A stretch of DNA of 64,000 nt from Sternotherus odoratus (lineage: Eukaryota; Chordata; Testudines; Kinosternidae), in contig JAVMKO010000001.1 of the NCBI GenBank assembly GCA_032164245.1, positions 168,197,434 to 168,261,433 of the forward strand, written 5' to 3'. A program made the position numbers and the translations under genes. Below are positions 24,801-36,800 of the stretch, piece by piece. A model generated the notes under the pieces. The model was not told where the DNA came from, made no database searches, and saw only the letters and a program-made list of their open reading frames with translations. Numbering within the stretch: position 1 is the stretch's first letter; every line of letters starts with the position of its first letter.

Positions 24801-27800
24801 CATCATCTACTGATACTTCCAGAACAACTATGACTGCAGTACCCAGAACTACTTCTGTGAGTTCAACTACAAAAATGCCAAGAACATTTTCTACAATCCC
24901 TGTGACACCTTCATACAGGGCTACGACTGTAACATCTCCAGAGACTTCCAGCAGGACGACAGTTAAAGGATCTACAACGAATCTTATTTTAACTACCACA
25001 TCAGGAGCTTGCAGTGAGTTAATTAATATTGCACAGTAAGAGAAAAAGTAATAGTGATATAAGCTATGAAAATATAATTCTATGTTTATTTGGTACTTTA
25101 ACTAAAAAGTAACATCTGTAGTAAAATGTGGCTCTAGGAAAGAATGATCCAAAAATCCTATAGAAGCTATATTGATTTGAAACATGTTTAAGGCTCCAAT
25201 GCATGATTAGATCTGTGAAGGGAGTCCCTCCCTGAATATATGCAGAGCCACAGTGAATTCAGAATGGACAATAATGTCTGTCTGCCCAGATACATCTGCA
25301 TGTTGGGATCTGTGATTGTTGTTATAATGTACAATTGCACAATGTCCATGACCATAATCTTAGCATGAGAGAAATCACTCTTAGCTTTTTTGGTTCTTGA
25401 CTGCTTTAAAAAAAACCTGCCATGATTATGTGATCAGAGTTTGTTTTAGGGCCATCTGTCTGCTTCTGATTGTGGCTATCAGCGGAGCAATCTTTCATTT
25501 TTGGTGAGAGATTAAAAAAAGAGAATGCAACTTTCTTTTGGATATATCAGATAATGCAAGTTAATATTTTTAAATGTAATTTACATTTTTAGAGGAAATA
25601 GTTGCCTTCCCGCTTTGAGGGAGACAAAGAGCTTAGCGGGGGATTCTACCCTCAGGTAGGTGCACAGAGCTGTGGTTTGATTCAATGGGAGACGTGCAGG
25701 TGCATCTTTGGCTCTTAACACTAGCCTAGAAAATCCCCAAAGTATTAAATTGTCCTTAGCCTTAAGAGATCATTTAATGATAATATTTAATTTTTATTAA
25801 GTTTTTATTTTTAGTATCACAGAAAGCAAGTAAGAATCAGAGAGGTAGCCGTGTTAGTCTGGAATAGCAGAGGTAACAAAGAGTCCTGTGGCACCTTAAA
25901 GACTAACTATAAAGTATTGAAGCATAAGCTTTCGTGGGCTAATACCCACTTCGTCGGATGCAAGCAGTGGAAGTGCCCAGGGGCAGGTATAGATAAGTAG
26001 GCAAGAACCAGGTAGGAGGTAACAAGGTTAGTCCAATCAGGCTGAACCAGCTTGTTATCTCAAATCAGGGAGGGTGAATTGGAGGTGTGAACTCAGAGAG
26101 AGGAGAAGAGAAGCTGTTTTTGTAATTAGCAAGCCATTCAAGATCCTTACTTACAGAAAATGGATTTTTTTTTGTAGCTCCACTTGATTTTTCCATACAT
26201 CTTGAAGAAGTAACCAGTGAAAAGATACAATTCAATTGGAACCCTCAAGGTGGCGGAAGAGGCAGAACTTATGCAGCTTCTCTGGTGGGAGATAACACAG
26301 TGGTGAATAAAAATACTGGAGATAAGACAAGCACAAAATTTGAAGGGCTGCTTCCTGGTCGTGAATACACAATATCTGTGGAGGATTCAACATGTGATAA
26401 GAAGATCAATATTTCAATGATGGTTCAGACAGGTATTTCCTTGATAATCTAATCACTTTTTATTAACCAAGATATCTAGATAGCTCATAAGGTAAGATAC
26501 CATATTTACAGGAGTCTGCTTCTGTAAGCTTTACTGATGTGAGTAGTCTTTATTTATGTGACTCATCCCATTGACTTCAAGAAGACTATTTGCTTAAACA
26601 GGAGATTGCATGGTTAGGCTCTTATTTTGTATAATTTTGCAGCCATGGCAATTAGAGAAGGTAAAGAAATCTGTAAAATACTCACTTACAGTGATTTATT
26701 AAAGTTACAAATTTAACACTCAAAAATAAGACAATGCCAAAGTTAATGTTGTGTGGGCCACCTTAAATGTGCCCTATGTTGTTGTTATTAATTATTATTA
26801 TTATAATGCATAGGCATAATGTCAGTTTTAATGATAGGATTACATACTATTTCTAAAAAATACATATATGATAAAAAAATTCTACAACCTCAGACACATG
26901 AGTAGCATTTTGTACCTGTTTTTCATACTTGTATATTTAAAGTCTGTTCATCATCGTAATGCTGTAGTGTATCGTTATTGCATTGTGATTTTTCATATGA
27001 ATTACAGTGCATCTTTCCTTATGTGTAATTCCCGGAATGAGGCAAGTAACTGTGGAAATGACTCTTTAAGCTTGTTTACACGGGATAGTAATGAGCAGTA
27101 AGCCAGGGTGTGAATCTGCAGCACACCAGATTGCTGTAGGGTAATATCTCACGTGCGCATTGCTATTGCACACTAAATGTCCTGTAATGTGCTTTGAAGT
27201 ACTGCTATTTGAAATGACAGTAATTAAAGTGTACTACATAACTTTTAGTGTGCTGCTGTAGCGGTGTCTATGTGGGATGTTGCTGCTCAACAAGCTACTA
27301 CACTGTAGATTCACATTGTGGCTTGCTGCATGCTAATGTCCCATGCAGACAAGTCCTGAGAGTTGCCAAGAACCGACTGACTTCAAATTAAATTGCAGGT
27401 GCACGGTTCTTCTGAAAATCAGGTCCTACAAGGCTGACTTAGCTGCATAGAACAACATGTATCTCTCTCTCTCTCATAAGGAAATAGAAAATTGGGGTTT
27501 TGAATGAATGAAAATAGTGTAGTGTAATTTCAGTAATGTTCATTAATTCCTTGGTCCTGATTCTCCTCTAGCTTATTCCAGTTTTACACTAGTGCAGTTC
27601 TATTGATTTTGAAGGATTACTCTCAATTTACAATGATGTGCTGGAGAGGAAATTCAGACTCCTCCAATATAAATATACTGCCTTTGCGTCTTTCAGTTTA
27701 TGGCTGATGATAATCTAGTTTGGGTTTAGAGACTCAGTATCAAAAAGGACATAAATTAACAGGACAAAATATACGTTGCTTACATTTTGTAGCTTTGCAT

Positions 27801-30800
27801 AGAAGTGCTGCTCCTTTGTTTAAATGCAGTGATGGGCCCAAATCTGCATGACTTCTACAAATGGAACACACACTCTTCTCAGTGGAGTTCCACATGGAGA
27901 AAGATAAAGGAATTGGACCCAAGGCTTTTGCATAGTCAGATTCTAATATTGTCTGATTGAAGAAGTTGTCTCAATCCAGCTAAATTTTAAAAATTAAAAT
28001 TGGCTGGATAAGTAATGACTTTTATAAATGCTTGGTGCCTTCCAAAGTGTCCCAGAGGATAGGTTAATTGTGGAAGTCCAATATTATTTTTTTGCTCAGC
28101 CTAATAAACCCAGTGTATCAATTTCATTAGCTTAATCCTTCAGTGATATATTTAATGCTTCTATTTTTTTACAGCATCCAAAAACTTCAAAGGACAAACC
28201 AGGCTGATAGATCAAGAGTTCAAACCTGAATACAGAAACAAATCAAGTGCAGCATTTAAAGAGTTTGAAAAGAAATTCATTGCCGAGGTACCACTCATTG
28301 CTTAAAAATATCTATGGGCTTTATCATTCCCTACACTTCTTACTACAGCCTAGAGGACAGGTAACTGTGAGTTTGCACTCCCAGTTTGTCACATTCTTCT
28401 TGAGGGGGATCAGGGGAATTTTCTGCCTTGGTGAAGTAGCAGAGGGTTAGGCCTCCCAAACCAGCAGATCCCTTAAGAGCCACCTAAAACTCTGGGATCT
28501 CGGAAGGCCAAAGCCATCTGCGCAGAGGTCCCATGTCTTCCCACTAGCTTCCATCTCAGTCTGATCCCTCGGTAACACAGATTCTGCAAGAACTATGCTA
28601 CTAAGGGCTTCCCTGTTGGCTGCTGTGTCTGAAACCCCCCTTAGAGATGGGTTGCATGGGGTGGAAGGAAAAAGCACATAAATTAATTCTGGTGGAGTCA
28701 GTAATAATGGGAGGTGTGATGTGTTGTCATCCCTGGGGTGCTGTCTGGGAACCACTGTGCTCCTCTAACCACTGAGCTGGGCTGGCCGTGCCCACACTGC
28801 TGTGTTGGAGATACATCCAGTCTCACCAGCGGCTGTTATCACCCAGCACGACAGCAGGTGGCACCACACGCCCAAATTGAGCTACCTGAGTGCTGTGTTT
28901 AAGCCACTCAAAAACAGACAGCCAATTTCCCAGCTCCCCAGGCCGGCACCTTCCACTGGAGTACAAACCCAGGATTATACCATTTTAAACTGGACAGGGA
29001 TCTGTACAAGGTAAGCTTGTTAATAAAGTTCTCCTTTCCCTCGATAAGCAAGAAGCCTGTGTTAACCAAGCTGAGATTTTCCCCCAGACACTTCATTCAA
29101 AGGCACACTAGTTTAGATAAAGCAAAAAAATAATTTTTAAACTATAAAGGATAGATTTTAAGTGACTATATTGATAGCAAACAGATCAAATCAGATTACC
29201 TAGCAAATAAACAAAATGCAAACTAAGCCTAACATACTAGATAGATTGAATATGAATTAGCAATTTCTCACCCTGGCTGATGATACAAGCAGTCCATCAG
29301 GTTTCCATACATAGGCTAGAAATCCTTTTAGCCTGGGACCAGCACTTCCCACAGTTCAGTCTTTGTTCCTCAGGTGTTCCCAGGAATTCTCTTATGTGGG
29401 GAGTGAGACCCCTAGATGATGCCACATCCCACCTTATCTATCTTTAAAATATGGCGGGAACCCTTTGTTCACAGCCCAGTTTGTGGAAAAATACAGATAC
29501 CCAAAATGGAGTTCAGTATCATGTGGTCTGGTCACATGCCTTTGTTGAGTCATAGCAGCCACTACTTACTGTTTGGCTGAAATGTTTACAGGAAGGCTAA
29601 ACTCTTCCATAGCCCATTGTCTTTGCTGATGGGCCATCAACTCTGTCTAGCTTCTTCATTGTTGTACCTGAAAAGCTAGCTGTGAATGTTACTCAGAGAA
29701 AGCACATTTGAAATACAAATACCTAGTCAACGGAAATTACACTGCAACAGACCTACACCTAAAGTGTCATGGAGATGTTCTATTAGTTCAATTAACAATG
29801 GTTCCATTCACTTGTGTAGATAAGACTAAAATGGGAATCACATGGTGAAATACTGCTTTTTCTGTTCCTTTCCCCTTTTCCCCCTAGGATGGGGAATTTT
29901 GTTTTGTTTTTAGAGTTTTAAACACCACCACAGGTAAATGAATCAGGAATGTTTTACATTATTTGGTTTATTTTATTCCTTTATTAGCAGTCCAGCAAAC
30001 AGTTACATTTACAACTGAAAGGCCTATAAAATGGTTTGGGAAACAGAGAACTGTTTCCTATATGCAGGTTATTTCTTCATCGGTAACTCTTATGAAAGGG
30101 CTGCACCGAAAATTGGTTTATACATTTTTGAAGGCAAAAGAAAATCAGATTGATTATTACTTTTCATTTTGCAGATAAGGAACAATTTGCCAGATGAGTT
30201 CAAAAAATTATTTGACACGGGGAAAATGCGCATAGCAATTGACAGTCTTACCAGTGGCAGCGTGATTGTGCTCTTGAACATGGTGCTGCCTGTGGAACAA
30301 AACTTAACACAGACAACGGTTTCTGATGCCTTCACAAAAGCCCTGAATGAAAGCACCCTGTGGCAAGTGGACTTCAAAAATACTTTTATAGCAGGTATGG
30401 CCCAGTTCCCACAGGAATCTCTTTCTGTTACACTCTGCAATTACCGTGTTTACCGATGATGGTGACTTATCCCCCTAATAGCTGCTGTAGGGGGATTTCT
30501 GGATTCAGGGCCCAATATACAAAGGGAATTAGTCCTTATATCAGCTGTTCAAGAACCCACAAGAAAAGATAGGCCTAATCCAACAGCCACTGATCTCAGT
30601 GGAAAGACCCCGGTCGATGCAGTGGGCCTGGGATCGAGTGCTAGGGACAGAGCAGAGAGGACATTGCACCTTTTCTAGGGATTCAGTGGGATGATGAGCC
30701 TTTCGCAAAGCCCCCATAAAGGAATCTTAAAAACACAAGAGAGCTTTTAGCCAGCTAGCCAGCTAGCCAGGCAAAGCGCTCCCAAGCCTTCTTGTGGAGC

Positions 30801-33800
30801 AGATCTACCTGGTCAGTGTTTAGGTAGTTTTACTTGGTTATTCTTGCTAAAGCAGTGACTAAAGAGTCAATGCTGCAACTGCTTATGCTTGTATTGACTC
30901 TATCCACATGAGTAAAATCCATGAAAATGAAATTATGGCCCAAATGCTAAGATTGGGCATCTAAAGTTATGCACCCAAATCCAGATTAAGGGCTTGATGC
31001 TGCAAACAGGTTCTGCAAAGTGTCATGTTTTCTTTCATGAAGAGTCTTAATGCACTCAGTGCACTACACTAGGACATACAATTTGTAAACATGCAGCAGT
31101 AAGTGTCTGCAGGACTGGGCTCAATGGCACCTAAATTAACTGGCCTGTGCTTTGGAATATTGAGCACCCACAGCTCCCATTCTCCCACATCACCCATTGC
31201 TCAGCACCTCTGAAATTCAGTCCACTTTTATTTAGGTGTCTAGATATGGATTTAGGAACTGTGGTAAACCCAGGGCTGGAAGGCTGTGGTGAGAGGGGAA
31301 AACTGCAGGTAAATTAGGTCCAGCTGAGAAAGGCTGCTGCAGCCAGCAGCAGGGCCAGCTGGGACCAGTTAAGGAGCAAGCCAGAGCCCTTTAAAAAGAC
31401 TTCTCCCCAGAGAGGGGTGTGGGAGTGAGGAGTGTGTTTGGAGGCAGGAGGAGTTAGAAGATTGAGTTTGTGAAGCAGAAGGAGGTAAAGGCAAGTGAGA
31501 GGCAGTTAGAGGGAGGCTGCCAGCAGGCAGGGAGGCAGGAAGGAGCCCCTCCCAGGAGGGAGCTAGCCCAGCCTAACCAGCGAGAGGCCAAACCCAGACG
31601 GGGGAGCTGCCCAGAGGACTGGAGCCTGGGGTGCCCAGGGGGGCCCCCTTGCCACAAGTGGTGTCAGGAGTGGGATCGTGAGTAGACGTGCTGGCAAGAC
31701 CCCTCGACCAGGGCGAAAAGCCCCCCCCCCTTATTCAAAAACATAAAAAGAGAGAGAGAAAATGGAGGAGGTGGTGAAAGCACTGGTTCAGGCCACTGCG
31801 GCCCAGCAGGAGGCTGTTCGAGTGCAGCAGGAAACCAACCAGTTACTGATGTCCCAGGCAGCCCAGGACCGAGCCACATTGCAGGAGTTAGTGAAGCAGG
31901 TGAAAGTCCTGGGCACCCTGGCCCGTGGGGGTCCCGATGCCCGGCCGCTGCGGGCAAGCAACTATTTACAGAAAATGACGGCGGACGACGATACCGAGGC
32001 CTACCTCCTCGCGTTCGAGAGGACAGCCCTGCGAGAGGCCTGGCCCCGGGAGCAGTGGGCAAGCATCCTGGCCCCTTTTCTGTGTGGAGAGGCCCAGAAG
32101 GCCTACTTTGATCTGGCAACCGAGGCTGCTGCAGATTATCCCCAGCTCAAGGCTGAAATCCTGGCAAGGGTGGGAATGACGCCAGCCCTGAGAGCCCAGC
32201 AGTTTCACGACTGGAGGTACAAGTCCGACAAGCCACCAAGGACCCAGCTGTTTGACTTGATCCACCTCGCCCAGAAGTGGCTGCAGCCTGAGACCCACAG
32301 ACCAGAGAAAGTGGTGGAAATCCTAGTCCGGGACAGGTATATGCGGGGGTTGCCACCCGACATAAGGGGTTGGGTCCGTAAGAACGATCCCTCCTCCTAT
32401 GACGAACTAGTAGCCCTCGTGGAGAGACACCTAGCCTCCCAGGAGCTGCCTCGGACTACCAAGGAAGGAGTGCACCCGAGTAGGAGGCTGGGCACAGGGC
32501 CAAAACCCCGGGGTACCATGCCCCCAAGCCGTTACATAGAGGGAGGGAAAGAGGCTGGGGATCAGCCTGAAAGCATGGAGAAGCTTGGGGACTGGGGGAA
32601 CGAGACTCGGGGGGTACGGCCTAACAGTCCGAGAACCAGGGTGCTAGCCCGAGCGGGTATACGCTGCTATGCATGTGGGGAAGTAGGGCATATAGCGGCC
32701 CAGTGCCCAAACCAGGCCGAACCCATGCAATGCGACCTGGGGGGGATGGAAGGTCCCTGTGTCCTAATAAGTCAGGTGGGGGTCGCGGTGGCCCCCCATA
32801 GATACACCCAGCCCGTTAAGATGAACGGCATTAGTACCACTGCGTTAGTAGACTCCGGGAGTGCGGTCACGCTGGTCTCGGGGAAGCTGGTCGGGCGAGA
32901 CCAACTGTCGCGGGCCAAGCGCTCCGGAGTATCCTGTGTACATGGGGATGTCAATTATTACCCCACCATCCCCGTAAGTATAGACATCCTGGGAAACCCC
33001 ACGAAGGTAATGGTGGGAGTAGTCCCGAAGCTCCCCTACCCGGTCCTGATTGGGCGAGACTTCCCAGGGTTCGATAACCTGCTCCCCGGAAGGGAGGCAG
33101 AAGGTGTTAGTGCCGAGATCCAGGAGAGGGCGCCCAGGGATTGCGGACCCCCGGCCTTCCGAGAGTTTGACCCAGGGCTATTTTCCCTGCCGGGGGGACC
33201 CAAGAAGTCTCGGAAGGAGAGAAGGGCAGCTAAGGAGTTGGGGACGAAGATTTTGACCCAGTACCGAAGGGTAGCGCTGGTAGGGGAACAAGTAAGCCCC
33301 AGGGGGAAGAGGACTTGGCGAGCTGCGGGGGAGCCCGACGCCGGACCGAGTGCCCCCCAGACTGACCCCGAGAGGGAGCCGGAGATAGATCCCCCGGAGC
33401 TAGGACCGATTGGCCTGTCAATGGAAAGCTTTGGGCAGGATCAAGCCAATGATCCAGCCTACAACCATATCCAGAAGGAAGTAGTGGAGGTGAATGGAGT
33501 CCCAGTAGAAGGGAAAGTTAAGGGCCAAGGACCGTATTATGTGATAAAGGGGGACCTATTATACAGAGTAGTCCGGATGTCGGACCAAACCATAGAGCAA
33601 CTCCTGGTTCCTCAGAAACACCAGAGAGGCGTGATGGACCTAGCCCATAGCCACCTCTTCGGGGGCCACCTAGGGGTGGATAAAACCCTCGACAGGGTCC
33701 TGAAAAGATTTTTTTGGCCAGGAGTCTACGCGGCTGTCCGACGATATTGCGCCTCCTGCCCGGACTGCCAATTGCATGCCCCCCGGCCGCACTTGCGGGC

Positions 33801-36800
33801 CCCGTTGGTACCTCTGCCCATCATTGAAGTCCCCTTTGAGAGGATCGCTATGGACCTGGTAGGCCCACTAGAGAAATCTGCCCGGGGCCATCAGCACATA
33901 CTGGTTGTGCTTGACTACGCCACCCGATACCCGGAAGCTGTGCCCCTACGGAATACTATGTCCAAGACCATAGCCCGGGAATTGGTGCAGATTTTCTCCC
34001 GAGTAGGAATACCCAAGGAGATCCTAACCGATCAAGGGACCCCATTTGTGTCGAAGCTTATGAAGGACTTGTGTGACATGCTCCAAGTGCGGACCCTGAG
34101 GACATCAGTTTACCACCCTCAGACGGACGGTCTGGTCGAACGCTTCAATAGGACATTGAAGAGTATGATACGGAAGGTAGTGAGCCGGGACGGGAAGGAT
34201 TGGGACACCCTGCTCCCCTACCTACTGTTTGCCGTGAGGGAGGTACCGCAGGCCTCCACGGGATTCTCCCCGTTCGAGTTGTTATATGGACGCCACCCTC
34301 GGGGCATACTCGATATAGCCAAAGAGGGTTGGGAGGAACAGCCGAAGCCGGAGAGAAATGTCATCGAGCATGTGTTACGGATGAGAGAGAGGATAGCCCA
34401 GGTCACCCCCATAGTGTGAGAGCACATGAAGAAGGCCCAAGAGGCCCAGCGGACGTATTATGATCGTCGGGCGGTGAGCCGGAAGTTCCAGGTGGGGGAC
34501 CGGGTAATGGTGCTTGTACCCACGGCTGAAAGTAAACTGTTAGCCCACTGGCAAGGGCCCTATGAGGTGATCGAAGCCGTGGGAGACGTGGACTATAAGG
34601 TCCGACAGCCGGGACGCCGGAAGCTGGAGCAGATCTATCATGTAAACCTACTGAAGCCTTGGCAGGATAGAGAGGCTCAAGTAGTCGCGCTCGGAGCAAC
34701 CCCCCGGGAAGGGAACCAGCCTAGCCAGGTAGGGATATCCCCCGAGCTGACCCCAAACCAACGAGAAGAGGTGATCAGCATGATCAGACGGCACCCGGAC
34801 GTGTTCTCGGAGACACCAGGCCGAACCAGGGAGGTATGCCACCACATCCGCACGGAGCCTGGGGTAAAAGTGTGTGTCAAGCCCTATCGGATCCCAGAGG
34901 CAAAAAGGGAAATGATTGGAACAGAAGTCCGGAAGATGCTGAGATTGGGGGTCATAGAAGAGTCCCATAGCCAGTGGTCCAGTCCCGTGGTCCTGGTACC
35001 CAAGCCCGATGGCAGTGTAAGATTCTGCAATGACTTCCGGAGGCTGAACGACGTGTCCCAGTTCGATGCCTATCCGCTACCACGAATAGATGAACTGATC
35101 GACCGATTAGGAACAGCGCGGTTCCTGTCCACCCTGGACCTGACCAAAGGCTACTGGCAAATCCCCCTTGCCCCAGCGGACAAGGAGAAAACAGCCTTTT
35201 CCACTCCAGATGGTCTGTTCCAATACACGGTTCTCCCCTTTGGATTACATGGGGCCCCCGCCACCTTCCAGCGGCTTATGGACAAACTGCTGCGGCCGCA
35301 TCGTAAGTACGCGGCCGCTTATTTGGATGATGTGATTATCCATAGCCCCGACTGGGAGACACACTTGGGGAAGGTGGAGGCAGTGCTAGACACCTTGAGG
35401 AAGGCCGGTTTGACTGCGAATCCCGCTAAGTGCTCAATTGGACTAGCAGAAGCCAGATGCCTCGGGTATGTAGTGGGGAGAGGCTTGGTGAGACCCCAGC
35501 TTAACAAATTAGAGGCAATCCAGAAGTGGCCACGACCAGTCCGGAAAAAGCAGGTCAGGGCATTCCTGGGGTTGGTCGGCTATTACCGACGGTTCATTCC
35601 CCATTTCGCCGCCCGGGCATGCCCACTAACTGACCTGACGAGAGCCCGTGGCCCGGATATCGTGAAATGGTCGAAAGCAGCAGAAGAGGCGTTTAAGGAT
35701 CTGCGGACGGTCCTCTGCACCGACCCCGTGCTAATAGCCCCGAATTGGGAGAAGGAGTTCTTATTGCAGACCGATGCCTCCGAAGTAGGGCTAGGAGCGG
35801 TGCTGTCCCAGATGATAGATGGAGAAGACCACCCCATTCTGTACCTCAGTCGGAAGCTCCTGCCCAGGGAACAGAAATACGCCGTGGTAGAGAAGGAGTG
35901 CCTGGCAGTGAAGTGGGCCGTAGAAAGCCTCCGCTACTACCTGCTCGGAAGACGGTTTACCCTGGTCACGGACCATGCTCCGCTGAAGTGGATGCACCAG
36001 AATAGGGATAAAAACGCAAGGGTCACCAGGTGGTTCCTCTCGCTACAACCCTTCCACTTCCGCGTACAACATAGGTCCGGCCTCCTGCACGGAAATGCGG
36101 ACGGCCTGTCCAGGGTACACTGCTCAGCGACCCAAGTAGCCCAACCCCATGGTGTTGAGCAGGGGGGGGGGGGGATGTGTGGTAAACCCAGGGCTGGAAG
36201 GCTGTGGTGAGAGGGGAAAACTGCAGGTAAATTAGGTCCAGCTGAGAAAGGCTGCTGCAGCCAGCAGCAGGGCCAGCTGGGACCAGTTAAGGAGCAAGCC
36301 AGAGCCCTTTAAAAAGACTTCTCCCCAGAGAGGGGTGTGGGAGTGAGGAGTGTGTTTGGAGGCAGGAGGAGTTAGAAGATTGAGTTTGTGAAGCAGAAGG
36401 AGGTAAAGGCAAGTGAGAGGCAGTTAGAGGGAGGCTGCCAGCAGGCAGGGAGGCAGGAAGGAGCCCCTCCCAGGAGGGAGCTAGCCCAGCCTAACCAGCG
36501 AGAGGCCAAACCCAGACGGGGGAGCTGCCCAGAGGACTGGAGCCTGGGGTGCCCAGGGGGGCCCCCTTGCCACAGAACCAAAGTTTGAACATTATTGCCT
36601 ACTACCTTCCTGGGTTACTCGCTAGGAAATGGCAGGAAAATGCTAGTAACAGACAGTATCTTAAAGTAACTGGTTGCCTTAAAAATGATCAAAAAAAGGA
36701 AACAAAGTGCAACCAATCTGCTTTTTTCAGAAATAACAAACAAGCATGACATGAAAATAATACCACAGCGCGTGTGCCATCTCTTCAGCTGGAAATAGTC

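Larger units (their letters stand above)
31260..36574 (+). mobile_element. Gmr1-like Ty3/gypsy LTR retrotransposon, nearly intact
   Basis: The 5315-bp element has two 397-bp LTRs (31260-31656, 36178-36574) that look identical base for base, TGTGG...CCACA ends, and GAAC as a 4-bp target duplication (31256-31259, 36575-36578). It has a primer site just inside the left LTR and a G-rich polypurine tract next to the right LTR. The coding region gives SCAN-like capsid, CCHC knuckle, aspartic protease, integrase, then reverse transcriptase and RNase H. Integrase before reverse transcriptase is the known mark of Gmr1-like Ty3/gypsy elements. No envelope gene is seen. The element lies in the sense direction inside a mucin intron. 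One in-frame TGA splits the coding frame; otherwise it looks undamaged, so it is young. Confidence 0.95.
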
